The notes beneath the pieces were generated by a model. The model had not been told where the DNA came from, did no database searches, and saw nothing but the letters and a program-made list of their open reading frames with translations. Positions 17,699 through 26,343 of a stretch of 64,000 nt of DNA are shown here, in pieces. Numbering within the stretch: the stretch's first letter is position 1; each line of letters begins with the position of its first letter. The position numbers were made by a program, and so were the translations under genes. The DNA is from Candidatus Chryseopegocella kryptomonas (GTDB lineage Bacteria; Bacteroidota; Ignavibacteria; Kryptoniales; Kryptoniaceae): NCBI RefSeq assembly GCF_001536065.1, contig NZ_CZVW01000005.1, positions 1 to 64,000 of the forward strand. Reading direction: 5' to 3'.

Positions 17699-18733
17699 AT
17701 GAAAACTTTTCAAAGAATTTTGATAACACGACTTCGTTTCATTGGAGATGTCGTATTGACAACGCCCGTGATAAGAGCAGTGCGAAGAAAATTTCCAAAC
17801 TCTTATATCGCTTATCTTGCGGATAAAAACGCAATTACTCTGCTTGAAAATAATCCATATCTTGATGAGCTCATCCCATTTGATTTTGGTTGGACATTGA
17901 AGGAACAAATTTCGTTTATAAAAGAAATACGAAGAAAAAAATTTGATCTCGTTATTGATTTATTCGGAAATCCGAGAAGTGCAATTTTGAGTTTTTTAAG
18001 TGGGGGAAAGGTAAGAATTGGTGGAGCATTTGGATGGAGAAAATTTTTATATACTCATCCAATACCAAGAACGAACGAGCAGAAAAACGCAATAAAATTT
18101 CACATTGACTATTTAAAACCAATCGGAATAGAAGTAAACGATGATTTTGAGACAGAAATTTTCTTAACGGATGAGGAGAGAAACTGGGCGAAAAATTATT
18201 TGAAAAGTAAAGGAGTTGATTTAGGCAAAAAAATAATTGGCATACATCCGGGCGCAACTTGGCCAGCAAAAATGTGGTTGAAGGAAAACTTTGCAAAACT
18301 TGCAGATAAAATTGTAACTAAAATTGGTGCTGATGTCATCATAACTCACTCCGAAAAAGAAACAGACCTGGCAATTGAAGTTTTTAATTTAACTTTGAAA
18401 CGAAACATTTTCATCCTTGATAGCTTGAATTTAAGACAGCTTGCATCAGTTTTATCTTTGCTTGATCTTTATATCTCAAACGATTGCGGTCCAATGCATA
18501 TCGCAGTTGCGGTTGGAACCAAAACAATTGGACTTTTCGGTCCAGGCGAAGAAGATATATGGTTTCCATACCCGGAAAGCAAAGGACATAAAGCGTTAAG
18601 AGTTGATGTTGAATGTCATCCGTGCCATCTTGATTTTTGTAATCGCGAAGGTGAAGATTATATGAAGTGTATGAAGTTATTGACAGTTGATATGGTTTTC
18701 AATGAGGTTGCAAAAATAATAAAAAGGGGCTGA
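17699..18733 (+). CDS. Glycosyltransferase family 9 (heptosyltransferase-like)
   Basis: This 344-residue protein is a GT-B glycosyltransferase of family 9, whose members add ADP-heptose to the inner core of lipopolysaccharide on the cytoplasmic side. Diagnostic parts are RLRFIGDVVLTTPVIRAVRR at the N-terminus, IGIHPGATWPAKMW in the linker, and SNDCGPMHIAVAVGTKTIGLFGPG in the nucleotide-binding domain. A CxxC-rich end (VECHPCHLDFCNREG) is also common in the family. The gene stands alone between two terminators. The sugar donor cannot be told from sequence. Confidence 0.9.
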   Translation: MKTFQRILITRLRFIGDVVLTTPVIRAVRRKFPNSYIAYLADKNAITLLENNPYLDELIPFDFGWTLKEQISFIKEIRRKKFDLVIDLFGNPRSAILSFLSGGKVRIGGAFGWRKFLYTHPIPRTNEQKNAIKFHIDYLKPIGIEVNDDFETEIFLTDEERNWAKNYLKSKGVDLGKKIIGIHPGATWPAKMWLKENFAKLADKIVTKIGADVIITHSEKETDLAIEVFNLTLKRNIFILDSLNLRQLASVLSLLDLYISNDCGPMHIAVAVGTKTIGLFGPGEEDIWFPYPESKGHKALRVDVECHPCHLDFCNREGEDYMKCMKLLTVDMVFNEVAKIIKRG

Positions 18734-18745
18734 AAAAACAGCCCC
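18713..18745 (-). terminator. Intrinsic terminator of the 2-oxoacid oxidoreductase operon
   Basis: A 7-bp stem (GGGGCTG with CAGCCCC) around an A6 loop is followed on the minus strand by TTTTTATTATTTTT. It lies nine bases after the stop of the beta/gamma gene and overlaps the last codons of the convergent glycosyltransferase gene, which it could also help to end. Confidence 0.88.
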
Positions 18746-18753
18746 AATTTAAT

Positions 18754-20181
18754 TTACATCACATATTCAATCCCAGCTTCAATAGCCCTTCTATTTAATT
18801 CGTTAAGTTCTTTCCTCTTCACAACTATATCAAGTGCATCAAAAACACTTTCTTTCGTGAGTATCCCCGTGTATCCAATATACGCACCAAGCATAACCAT
18901 ATTTGCAACTTTCGTTGAACCGATGTCATCGGCAATCTTCGTAGCAGGAACTGGAATAACTTCAACATCCTTTCTTGATGGCTCAATGTCAATCAACGAG
19001 TTATCATAAATAATCAAACCACCAGATTTAACTGTTGGCTCAAATTTTTCAAGTGAAGGTCTGTTCATAACGATTAAAGCTGTCGGAATTGAAACAAGGG
19101 GCGATGCAATTTCAAATTCAGAGATATTGACATGACAATTTGCTGTTCCACCTCTCATCTCAGGTCCATAAGATGGAAGCCACGACACATTATACTCTTC
19201 AAGCATTCCCGCTTGTGCGAGGACAAGTCCAAGCAACAAAATTCCTTGCCCACCAAAGCCAGCAACTTTTATCTTCGGATTTTTATATTTTTCAGCAACT
19301 ATGTTTCTTTGATACTTTTTCATCGTTAATGTTTCACCATCAACGCCAATTGCTTTTTTAATTTCCTCTGGGCTTAAAACTTTCTTTTCAAATTTTACAG
19401 GTTCAACTTTGTCTGAGATGTCTTTAAAAACTCCAAGCGGGAAATACTTTGTCATAACTTCATTTATCCATTTTTCTGCGTCTGGTGGATTCATTCCCCA
19501 ACCGGTTGGGCAAGCGGAAAGCGCCTCAACAAATGCGAAACCTTTATTTTCCATCTGAATTTGAATTGCCTTTCTGACTGCTTTCCTTGCACGAGCCATG
19601 TTTTTAGCATCTGTAAGAGCCACTCTTTCAACATAAACGGGTGCATCAAGCGTTGCAATTAATTCAGCCATTTTAAGAGGGTAACCTTCATTACGAATAT
19701 CTCTACCGCGCGGTGTTGTTGTTGTCTTCATACCAGGCAATGTTGTCGGGGCCATCTGCCCGCCTGTCATTCCGTAAATTGCATTGTTAACAAAAAAGAC
19801 AGTGATGTGCTCACCACGATTTGCAGCGTGCAAAATTTCATTCCCACCAATCGCAGCAAGGTCTCCATCTCCCTGATAACTTATGACTATGCTGTGCGGA
19901 TGAACTCTTTTTATCCCCGTTGCAACTGCCGGAGCTCTGCCGTGGGCAACTTGAATATGACCTGTGTCAAAATAATAATACAGAAAAACAGAACAACCAA
20001 CTGGATTTATGATTATAACTCTATCTTGAATTCCAAAATCTTCTATTGCTTCTGCAATTAACTTGTGAAGTTTTCCATGACCACATCCGGGACAATAGTG
20101 CGTGTTAATTTTGTCTGCATCTGGTTTTCTTGTGAAAACCTCATAAAAAGTTCCGGGTTTTTTAAGTATTGTTGTCGCCAT
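18754..20181 (-). CDS. 2-oxoacid:ferredoxin oxidoreductase, fused beta (TPP) and gamma subunits
   Basis: This 475-residue protein joins two subunits that are usually separate. Residues about 1-280 are the thiamine diphosphate-binding beta subunit (HYCPGCGHGKLHKLIAEA, SYQGDGDLAAIGGNE). Residues about 300-475 are the gamma subunit (KIKVAGFGGQGILLLGLVLAQAG, LPSYGPEMRGGTANCHV). With the alpha subunit and ferredoxin upstream it oxidatively decarboxylates a 2-oxoacid to acyl-CoA and reduces ferredoxin. The alpha sequence points to the 2-oxoisovalerate (VorABC) group, but 2-oxoglutarate is not excluded. It starts 9 bases after the alpha stop. The fusion fixes 1:1 stoichiometry. Confidence 0.92.
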   Translation of the reverse strand: MATTILKKPGTFYEVFTRKPDADKINTHYCPGCGHGKLHKLIAEAIEDFGIQDRVIIINPVGCSVFLYYYFDTGHIQVAHGRAPAVATGIKRVHPHSIVISYQGDGDLAAIGGNEILHAANRGEHITVFFVNNAIYGMTGGQMAPTTLPGMKTTTTPRGRDIRNEGYPLKMAELIATLDAPVYVERVALTDAKNMARARKAVRKAIQIQMENKGFAFVEALSACPTGWGMNPPDAEKWINEVMTKYFPLGVFKDISDKVEPVKFEKKVLSPEEIKKAIGVDGETLTMKKYQRNIVAEKYKNPKIKVAGFGGQGILLLGLVLAQAGMLEEYNVSWLPSYGPEMRGGTANCHVNISEFEIASPLVSIPTALIVMNRPSLEKFEPTVKSGGLIIYDNSLIDIEPSRKDVEVIPVPATKIADDIGSTKVANMVMLGAYIGYTGILTKESVFDALDIVVKRKELNELNRRAIEAGIEYVM

Positions 20182-20190
20182 TTTCTCACC

Positions 20191-21267
20191 TCACTTTTGA
20201 TGTTCAATTTCTTTTTCAACTTCCTTAAACACATTTTTAACTTGCTCAATTATTTCCTCAGCCGATGGAACCATCCCACCACATCTTCCATAAAATCTAA
20301 CTTCACACATTCCATTCAAAGCAAGTTTCACATCATCAACCATTTGACCCGTGCTTAATTCAACAACGAAAAATAAACTTGCAGTTTTTGCAAGTTCCCT
20401 TATTTTTTCCTCTGGAAACGGGAAAAGAGTAATCGGTCTTAACAAACCAACTTTATATCCATCTTCACGCATTATATCAACAACACTCTTTAAAATTCTT
20501 GACACAATTCCGTATCCAACGAGTATAACTTCGGCATCTTCGGTTTTATAAGCTTCATATCTTACTTCATTTCTCTTAATTCTTTCATATTTCTCTTTCA
20601 ATCGCAAATTATGCTGTTCCAGTTCCTCTGGGGCAAGATAAATTGATGTGATCAAATTATGTCTTGTTTCAGCCGTTCCATCAACGCACCACGATTTATC
20701 AATTTCTGGAAACTTCGGCTCTGGAAATTCAACAGGTTCAACCATCTGACCTATAAAACCATCTGCCAAGACATAAACAGGTGTTCGGTATTTTTCAGCA
20801 AGATCAAAAGCAAGATATGTTAAGTCGCACATTTCCTGAACAGAATTTGGAGCAAGGACAATGACTTTATAATTACCGTGTCCGCCACCTTTTACAACTT
20901 GATAATAATCTCCCTGCTCCGGTGCGATATTACCAAGACCTGGACCACCTCTCATAATATCAACTATAACCATCGGAAGTTCTGCTCCAGCTGCGTATGA
21001 AACTCCCTCCTGCATAAGGCTTATACCTGGGCTTGATGATGCAGTCATAGCTCTTACACCACCACTTGCTGCACCAAAAAGCATATTAATTGCAGCTACC
21101 TCACTTTCAGCTTGAATAAACACACCGCCTACTTCTGGCATTAAAAGAGAAGCTGCTTCTGCAATCTCACTTGCTGGCGTGATCGGATAACCGAAAAATG
21201 CTCTACAACCCGCAAGAATTGCTCCCCTTACAACCGCTTCATTACCTTTCATCAATTGTTTAGCCAT
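20191..21267 (-). CDS. 2-oxoacid:ferredoxin oxidoreductase alpha subunit (VorB-like)
   Basis: This 358-residue alpha subunit carries the pyrimidine-side domain of the thiamine-dependent oxidoreductase. The features are [70 protein letters not shown] and [20 protein letters not shown]. The short length, about 360 residues, matches the 2-oxoisovalerate ferredoxin oxidoreductase group, better than the roughly 600-residue KorA with a fused gamma domain. Substrate is therefore probably branched-chain 2-oxoacids, but this is a family-level inference. The ATG at 21267 is preferred over TTG 21273 because AGGAAC lies at a good distance. Confidence 0.92.
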   Translation of the reverse strand: MAKQLMKGNEAVVRGAILAGCRAFFGYPITPASEIAEAASLLMPEVGGVFIQAESEVAAINMLFGAASGGVRAMTASSSPGISLMQEGVSYAAGAELPMVIVDIMRGGPGLGNIAPEQGDYYQVVKGGGHGNYKVIVLAPNSVQEMCDLTYLAFDLAEKYRTPVYVLADGFIGQMVEPVEFPEPKFPEIDKSWCVDGTAETRHNLITSIYLAPEELEQHNLRLKEKYERIKRNEVRYEAYKTEDAEVILVGYGIVSRILKSVVDIMREDGYKVGLLRPITLFPFPEEKIRELAKTASLFFVVELSTGQMVDDVKLALNGMCEVRFYGRCGGMVPSAEEIIEQVKNVFKEVEKEIEHQK

Positions 21268-21294
21268 TTTCAAAGTTCCTTTTTGTTTTTTACA

Positions 21295-21313
21295 CTGCTA
21301 ATGTTTTTAGCAG
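21295..21313. promoter_or_regulatory. Inverted repeat upstream of the alpha subunit gene
   Basis: CTGCTAA and TTAGCAG form a perfect 7-bp inverted repeat with a 5-base spacer. It lies in the 5' region of the alpha subunit mRNA, just after the terminator hairpin, without a U-tract of its own. It may be an mRNA hairpin that protects the processed 5' end or an operator. Confidence 0.4.
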
Positions 21314-21314
21314 T

Positions 21315-21348
21315 TAAAATTAAAAAGCGAGGCATTTTTGCCTCGCTT
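21315..21348 (-). terminator. Intra-operon terminator after the ferredoxin gene
   Basis: A 9-bp stem (AAGCGAGGC with GCCTCGCTT) is followed on the minus strand by TTTTTAATTTT. It overlaps the ferredoxin stop codon and precedes the alpha subunit by about 50 bases. No promoter was recognised between it and the alpha gene, so partial termination would make ferredoxin in excess over the oxidoreductase. Confidence 0.85.
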
Positions 21349-21607
21349 AATTTAAAGTTAAAATCTCTTCATCAACAACTGCACCACGTTTGTAAACAGT
21401 TATAGCACCAGGCTCTGGGCACGCATAAAAACAAACACCACAACCAGTGCAACCATCCCCAACATATTCAGCATAATGATAACCTCTTGAATTGAACTTG
21501 TCAGAAATTTTCAATACATCCACAGGACATGTCTCAATGCAAAGCGTGCAACCTTTGCATTGTTCCTTGTTAATTTTGATGAAGGCTTTTTGAAGTGTAA
21601 TTTGCAT
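21347..21607 (-). CDS. 2x[4Fe-4S] ferredoxin (delta subunit-like)
   Basis: This 86-residue ferredoxin has two four-cysteine sites, [12 protein letters not shown] and [12 protein letters not shown], each binding a [4Fe-4S] cluster. The insert between them ([15 protein letters not shown]) matches the delta subunit of 2-oxoacid:ferredoxin oxidoreductases. It probably accepts electrons from the alpha/beta-gamma enzyme encoded downstream and passes them to other ferredoxin-dependent steps. The gene lies 21 bases after a 105-residue helical protein and is followed by a terminator. Confidence 0.93.
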   Translation of the reverse strand: MQITLQKAFIKINKEQCKGCTLCIETCPVDVLKISDKFNSRGYHYAEYVGDGCTGCGVCFYACPEPGAITVYKRGAVVDEEILTLN

Positions 21608-21628
21608 CTTCCCTCCAAAAATTTCGTT

Positions 21629-21946
21629 TTAAATCCAGAGATCAATATCGTATTCTTTCCTCTGCGAAAGACGGATATTTTCCTTCGCTTTGTTTAAAAT
21701 CTCCTTAACAGATTCAACGCTATCGGATATCTTGTCAAGTTCTTCACCTATAAGATCAAGATAAATTTTTTTATTTCTTTTCCCTTTCATCTCCAAAATG
21801 TTAGCCCATATTTCATCGGTTCTCCGTTCAATTTCCCCGAGTTCCTTTATCGCCTGATTTATCAAAATCATCACCTCTTCTTTTGAAGTTCTTCGGAAGT
21901 ACCGGCTCACTCGCTTTATTCTTTCAGCAAAGTTTATATTTCGCAT
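21629..21946 (-). CDS. Small helical protein of unknown function
   Basis: This 105-residue protein is charged and almost entirely helical, with coiled-coil potential at about residues 25-95 (IKELGEIERRTDEIWANILE, EELDKISDSVESVKEILNKA). I recognise no family. It has no signal peptide or membrane segment. It is the first gene of the unit that continues into ferredoxin and the 2-oxoacid oxidoreductase, downstream of a sigma54-like promoter. A structural or regulatory partner of the oxidoreductase is possible. Confidence 0.7.
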   Translation of the reverse strand: MRNINFAERIKRVSRYFRRTSKEEVMILINQAIKELGEIERRTDEIWANILEMKGKRNKKIYLDLIGEELDKISDSVESVKEILNKAKENIRLSQRKEYDIDLWI

Positions 21947-22003
21947 CTTTTAAATTTGGCTTTTGTTTTTTCACTTTTAAATTTATTTCCATTCGCATTA
22001 AAA

Positions 22004-22019
22004 AGCAAACTATGTGCCA
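22004..22019 (-). promoter_or_regulatory. Sigma54 (-24/-12) promoter candidate
   Basis: The minus strand reads CTGGCAC-ATAGT-TTGCT, matching the RpoN consensus TGGCAC-N5-TTGC at all fixed positions with correct spacing. The start site would be about 45 to 50 bases upstream of the 105-residue gene. Upstream, TTGAAACTTTCAA (22050-22062) is a perfect palindrome and TGTC-N7-GACA (22071-22085) a second inverted repeat, possible activator sites. No sigma54 activator gene is in the window. Confidence 0.55.
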
Positions 22020-22145
22020 GATGATTCCCTGCGATAACACGAAAAATCTTGAAACTTTCAAAAAAATTTGTCCCAAACTGACACATTCTAAAACTATGCG
22101 TAGAATTTTTTAACATTAGAGTTCATTAATTTTGACCTACATCAC

Positions 22146-22174
22146 TTGACATAAAAATTTGCAGATTTTAAATT
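22146..22174 (+). promoter_or_regulatory. Promoter of the multiheme cytochrome operon
   Basis: TTGACA and TAAATT are separated by 17 bases. The predicted start near 22181 lies downstream of the TTG at 22159 that gives the longest frame, and only a few bases before GTG 22186. If correct, the first gene is translated from an almost leaderless mRNA. Confidence 0.5.
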
Positions 22175-22185
22175 TACTTCAAAAA

Positions 22186-23067
22186 GTGAGAAGGTGGCTT
22201 CATAGTCATTATTTGCTTTTTCTTTTATTGATTAGTTTCGTAAGTGGTGCAATTATTTTCATAAATGGTTTTTCCTATTATACCTCATCTTTTGAGAAAA
22301 GACCTTTACAAAGGGAACACGAAGCACTTAAACCCAGTGGTAAAGTAGGGCATGGACTTGGGATCATTGGAACATCAATGATAATAATTGGAGTTGCATC
22401 TTATTCATCAAGAAAAAGATTAAAAATGCTTTCAACTGCTGGAAATATAAAGGACTGGCTAAACATACACATATTTCTTTGCCTTACAGGTCCGATTTTA
22501 ATTCTTTTTCATACGACATTTAAATTTTCCGGAATAGCAGGCGCATCGCTGTGGTCAATGTTATCAGTTGTGTTAAGCGGTATAACAGGAAGATACATCT
22601 ATATTCAAATTCCAAAGGGTCTCAAAGGAAACGAACTTACAGCAATTGAGCTTGAAGAAATGAGAAGGGAAATACAAGGCAAAATAATTAAAGAATTTAA
22701 AGAGCTAAATTCAGATATTTTAAACGCAATTGACAAGATAATTACTTTCAAAAAGCCAACAAAGGAATCAACTTTAAGCGTAATTTTATCACTTCTTGTT
22801 GACGATTTGATCGGACGGAGGAAAAAATTTTCACGGTTGAAAAAACTTTTAAAAAGTTACGGATTAAAACACAAAGATTTAAAAAATCTCGTGAAACTTG
22901 AAGAACAACGGTATCTCATCATGCGTAGAATAATTTTGCTTGACACATTGAGACAGATTTTCAAATACTGGCATGTAATACATCTGCCGTTTACGATAAT
23001 TATGTTTATTCTTCTTACGGTGCATGTGCTTGTCGCTTTTATTCTTGGGTATCTCTGGATTTTCTAA
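22186..23067 (+). CDS. Membrane b-type cytochrome-like protein
   Basis: This 293-residue integral membrane protein has about five hydrophobic segments: near the N-terminus, at about 56-75, 93-115, 118-138 and 268-290. Histidines at helix positions suggest haem b ligation: GHGLG, NIHIFLCLTGPILILFH, and WHVIHLPFTIIMFILLTVH at the C-terminus. A charged cytoplasmic loop of about 110 residues lies in the middle. I read it as a quinol- or NAD(P)H-side membrane cytochrome handing electrons to the three multiheme cytochromes that follow 16 bases later. The family is not certain. GTG 22186 is preferred to TTG 22159 because of the promoter position. Confidence 0.68.
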   Translation: MRRWLHSHYLLFLLLISFVSGAIIFINGFSYYTSSFEKRPLQREHEALKPSGKVGHGLGIIGTSMIIIGVASYSSRKRLKMLSTAGNIKDWLNIHIFLCLTGPILILFHTTFKFSGIAGASLWSMLSVVLSGITGRYIYIQIPKGLKGNELTAIELEEMRREIQGKIIKEFKELNSDILNAIDKIITFKKPTKESTLSVILSLLVDDLIGRRKKFSRLKKLLKSYGLKHKDLKNLVKLEEQRYLIMRRIILLDTLRQIFKYWHVIHLPFTIIMFILLTVHVLVAFILGYLWIF

Positions 23068-23083
23068 AAAAGAATGAAAACAT

Positions 23084-24673
23084 ATGTTTAATTTCACATA
23101 CATAATTTTGCTTATCTTACTCCAAATATCGCCGGGGAAATTATCCGAATCACATAAAAATCTTGAAGGCGTAGATAATTGTCTAAAATGTCACGCCGTT
23201 GCTCAAAAAATTACAAATGATAAATGTTTGAACTGCCATACTGAGATAAAAAATTTAATCTCAAACGAAAAGGGATACCACTATTTCGTTAAAGATGAAA
23301 ATTGCGCAAATTGTCATAAAGAACATTTTGGAAGAAATTTCAAGTTGGTAAACTTTGATGAAAAATCTTTTGATCACAACCTCACCAAATTTAAACTTGA
23401 AGGAGCTCATGCAAAATTAAAATGTTCAAGTTGCCATAATCAAAAATTTTTTAAAGGTGAGAAATACAAAAACGGAACTTTCCTCGGACTTGGAACAAAA
23501 TGTCTGGATTGCCATCAAGATGCTCATATGGGACAGCTAAGTCAAAACTGCCTTGAATGTCATACATTTGAAAAATGGGATCTGGCTCTAAAAACATTTA
23601 ACCACGATAAGGCAAGATTTAAACTCACCGGGCTTCATAAAAATGTAAATTGTTATTCCTGTCATCCGAAATCTAAATCAGGAAATGTGCTCTTTACCGT
23701 TTTTAAAAATCTAATCTTTTCAAGTTGTTCAAATTGCCATAATGATTTCCATAAAGGTAAATTCGGCGAATGCGAAAAATGTCATTCAACAACCGGATGG
23801 CAAAATTTAAAAATAAAATTTGACCACAACTTAACAGATTACAAGCTTGATGGTATGCATAATTTACTCAAATGTGAAAAATGCCATAACAAAGTCAAAA
23901 AGATCAAAAATGAAAGTGATTATATCAGCAATTTCAAAATTAGACACAAGTTATGCCTTGACTGTCACACGGACTATCACGGCGGGGTCTTTATGAAAAG
24001 AAAATCAAAAGGGGATTGCTCGGATTGTCATAATACCAGCGGGTTTGCCCTGATAACTTTCACAACGACAAGACATAATCTTGAGACAAGATTTAAATTA
24101 ACAGATTCACACTTAACAATTCCATGTTTCAAGTGCCATAGAATAAATAACACCCAAAACTTTTATTGGATTAATTTGCTTTGTCAATCATGTCACATTG
24201 ACAACCACGGAAACCAGTTTGCAAACGATAAAGGCGAAACATACTGCGAAAGATGTCATAAAACGACAAAATGGGATGATTTAAAATTTAATCACAACGA
24301 AACGAAATTTAAACTTGATGGAAAACATAATCAAGTTCCTTGCAATAAATGTCATTACGAAAAATTAACAGTGAATAATTTTCAATTTGTAAAGTATGTC
24401 AACACACCACTTGAATGTGAATCATGCCATAAAGATATACATCTTGGACAATTTGCAAGCAATAATTCTTATACGGATTGTTCACGATGCCACACCCCAG
24501 AAGGTTGGAAAGAACTTAAATTTAACCACAACACTGATTCAAAATTTAAACTTACAGGGGCTCATGAAAAATTAGAATGTCAAAAATGTCATAAAATTGA
24601 GAATTCACCAGTAGGTAATTTTACGAGATATAAACCATTGCCAATAAATTGTGAGGGTTGCCATGCTGGTTAG
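23084..24673 (+). CDS. Exported multiheme cytochrome c with 20 CxxCH motifs
   Basis: This 529-residue exported protein has a hydrophobic N-terminus and 20 CxxCH haem-attachment sites, about one per 26 residues. They are arranged in a repeated three-haem module: a segment F-(N/D)-H-x(4)-F-K-L-x-G-x-H-x(5)-C-x2-C-H, then CxxCH followed by (D/N)xH, then CxxCH followed by xxxW. The extra histidines (FNH, GxH, DxH) occur in similar number to the haems and can supply sixth ligands. Its end overlaps the next cytochrome start by 11 bases. It probably carries electrons through the periplasm or outer membrane. Confidence 0.9.
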   Translation: MFNFTYIILLILLQISPGKLSESHKNLEGVDNCLKCHAVAQKITNDKCLNCHTEIKNLISNEKGYHYFVKDENCANCHKEHFGRNFKLVNFDEKSFDHNLTKFKLEGAHAKLKCSSCHNQKFFKGEKYKNGTFLGLGTKCLDCHQDAHMGQLSQNCLECHTFEKWDLALKTFNHDKARFKLTGLHKNVNCYSCHPKSKSGNVLFTVFKNLIFSSCSNCHNDFHKGKFGECEKCHSTTGWQNLKIKFDHNLTDYKLDGMHNLLKCEKCHNKVKKIKNESDYISNFKIRHKLCLDCHTDYHGGVFMKRKSKGDCSDCHNTSGFALITFTTTRHNLETRFKLTDSHLTIPCFKCHRINNTQNFYWINLLCQSCHIDNHGNQFANDKGETYCERCHKTTKWDDLKFNHNETKFKLDGKHNQVPCNKCHYEKLTVNNFQFVKYVNTPLECESCHKDIHLGQFASNNSYTDCSRCHTPEGWKELKFNHNTDSKFKLTGAHEKLECQKCHKIENSPVGNFTRYKPLPINCEGCHAG

Positions 24674-26321
24674 ATTAATTTTGCTTTTTATTCTCTTTCA
24701 AAGTTTTGCTTACTCGCAGAATTCACCACACGGAAAGATAAATTTTCCCTGCTCCGATTGTCATACAACTGAAACATGGAAGGTTGATTTAAACAAAATA
24801 AAGTTTAACCACGATAAAACTGGCTTTAAATTACTCGGGCAACACAGTCGCATAAAATGTAATGATTGCCATCAGAAACTTATATTTTCAAAAACGCCGA
24901 CGCAATGCGTCGCCTGCCATTACGATTTTCATAAATCAACCCTTGGTCTTCAATGTCAGAGATGTCATAACTTTGATACATGGAAAATTCCAGATTTTCG
25001 TGAAAAGCATAATCAAACCAGATTTGCACTTGCGTTCGCTCATAAAAATCTTGATTGTTCATCTTGCCATAAATCACTTGCCGAATTCTCATCCTTACCC
25101 GTTGAATGTTATGGATGTCATAAGAAAAATTATGAAAATGTATCTTTTCCAAATCATGCACTTGCCAAATTTAGCTTAAATTGTGTTGAATGTCATCCTG
25201 TAAATGCGCTGACTTGGAAAAACATAAATTTCGTTCATCCTGACCAACCTCTTAAACTTGATGGTAAACACGCTATGACGGATTGTTATAAATGTCATAA
25301 TGGGATATTTGCTGGCACCCCAGCAGATTGTTTTAGTTGCCATCAACATAATTTCGTAAATGCAAAAAATCCCAATCATGTAAATTCAGGAATTAATCAT
25401 GAGTGTAGTTCATGTCATACAACAAATAGCTGGAAACCATCAACATTTGACCATAATAAAACAAGTTTTAAACTCACAGGTGCACACTTAACAGTTGAAT
25501 GTTCATCCTGCCATAAAGGAACGCTAACAGGCACTCCAACAGATTGTTATTCCTGTCATCAAAACAATTTTGCTTCAACGACAAATCCAGATCATAAATT
25601 GCTTGGTTTTCCAACAAATTGTGAACAATGTCATACGACAAATGGATGGAGACCTGCTACATTTGACCATAACAAAACAAATTTTGCATTAACTGGAAAA
25701 CATACAGCAGTTCAATGTCAAGATTGCCATAAATCAACTTACAAAGGCACTCCAACAGATTGTTATTCCTGTCATCAAAACAATTTTGCTTCAACGACAA
25801 ATCCAGATCATAAATTGCTTGGTTTTCCAACAAATTGTGAACAATGTCATACGACAAATGGATGGAGACCTGCTACATTTGACCATAACAAAACAAATTT
25901 TGCATTAACTGGAAAACATACAGCAGTTCAATGTCAAGATTGCCATAAATCAACTTACAAAGGCACTCCAACAGATTGTTATTCCTGTCATCAAAACAAC
26001 TATGCTAATGCGCTTATACCTGTGCATACAGTTGGTTATCCGTATAATTGTGAAATGTGCCACACAACAAGCGGGTGGAGACCATCAAGCTTTAATCACG
26101 ATGCTCAGTACTTTAAAATCTACTCTGGAAAACATAGTTTTTCTAAGGGGCGATGGAAACTTTGTGCTGATTGTCATCTTTCAGCTCCGAATTCGTTTAA
26201 CGAGTTCTCATGCACTACGAAATGTCATAACAACAGAACAAAAATAGATAATGAACACAAAAATGTTTCGGGCTACATCTATGATAACAACGCTTGCTAT
26301 TCTTGCCATAGAAATGTTTAA
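24663..26321 (+). CDS. Exported multiheme cytochrome c with 22 haem motifs
   Basis: This 552-residue protein has a signal peptide (MLVRLILLFILFQSFAYSQ). It has 21 CxxCH sites plus one CxxxCH (CTTKCH) near the C-terminus, so up to 22 haems. It uses the same module as the upstream gene. Residues 290-361 and 362-433 are identical 72-residue triheme units encoded by an exact 216-bp tandem duplication. The end (FSCTTKCH...NVSGYIYDNNACYSCHRNV) is shared with the next gene. ATG 24663 is chosen over an upstream GTG because it starts the signal peptide. It lies within the predicted electron-conduit operon. Confidence 0.92.
   Translation: MLVRLILLFILFQSFAYSQNSPHGKINFPCSDCHTTETWKVDLNKIKFNHDKTGFKLLGQHSRIKCNDCHQKLIFSKTPTQCVACHYDFHKSTLGLQCQRCHNFDTWKIPDFREKHNQTRFALAFAHKNLDCSSCHKSLAEFSSLPVECYGCHKKNYENVSFPNHALAKFSLNCVECHPVNALTWKNINFVHPDQPLKLDGKHAMTDCYKCHNGIFAGTPADCFSCHQHNFVNAKNPNHVNSGINHECSSCHTTNSWKPSTFDHNKTSFKLTGAHLTVECSSCHKGTLTGTPTDCYSCHQNNFASTTNPDHKLLGFPTNCEQCHTTNGWRPATFDHNKTNFALTGKHTAVQCQDCHKSTYKGTPTDCYSCHQNNFASTTNPDHKLLGFPTNCEQCHTTNGWRPATFDHNKTNFALTGKHTAVQCQDCHKSTYKGTPTDCYSCHQNNYANALIPVHTVGYPYNCEMCHTTSGWRPSSFNHDAQYFKIYSGKHSFSKGRWKLCADCHLSAPNSFNEFSCTTKCHNNRTKIDNEHKNVSGYIYDNNACYSCHRNV
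25530..25961 (+). repeat. Exact 216-bp tandem duplication within the 22-haem cytochrome gene
   Basis: Bases 25530-25745 and 25746-25961 are identical as far as I can read them, and the first 38 bases of the unit recur a third time at 25962-25999. Each unit is in frame and encodes 72 residues with three CxxCH motifs and three further histidines. Silent-site identity shows that the duplication is recent or kept uniform by recombination. Confidence 0.93.
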
Positions 26322-26325
26322 AAAC
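26292..26325 (+). repeat. 34-bp direct repeat, copy 1 (3' end of the 22-haem gene)
   Basis: This 34-base segment, running from GCTTGCTATTC to GTTTAAAAAC, is identical to 27337-27370 at the 3' end of the next cytochrome gene. It encodes ACYSCHRNV, the stop codon and a few bases beyond. Because identity includes non-coding bases it reflects duplication or gene conversion rather than protein constraint alone. Confidence 0.9.
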
Positions 26326-26343
26326 AAAAATTTTTACCGAAAG

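Noticed and set aside
22071-22085. TGTC-N7-GACA considered as a CRP or NtrC site
   Set aside because: Arms are only four bases, too short to call. It is mentioned only as a possible activator site for the sigma54 candidate.
24880-25161. 93-codon minus-strand frame inside the multiheme cytochrome gene
   Set aside because: It is a shadow of the repetitive CxxCH coding pattern, with no independent support.
25530-25999. Regular repeats considered as a CRISPR array
   Set aside because: The unit is 216 bp, in frame, coding and head-to-tail without unique spacers.
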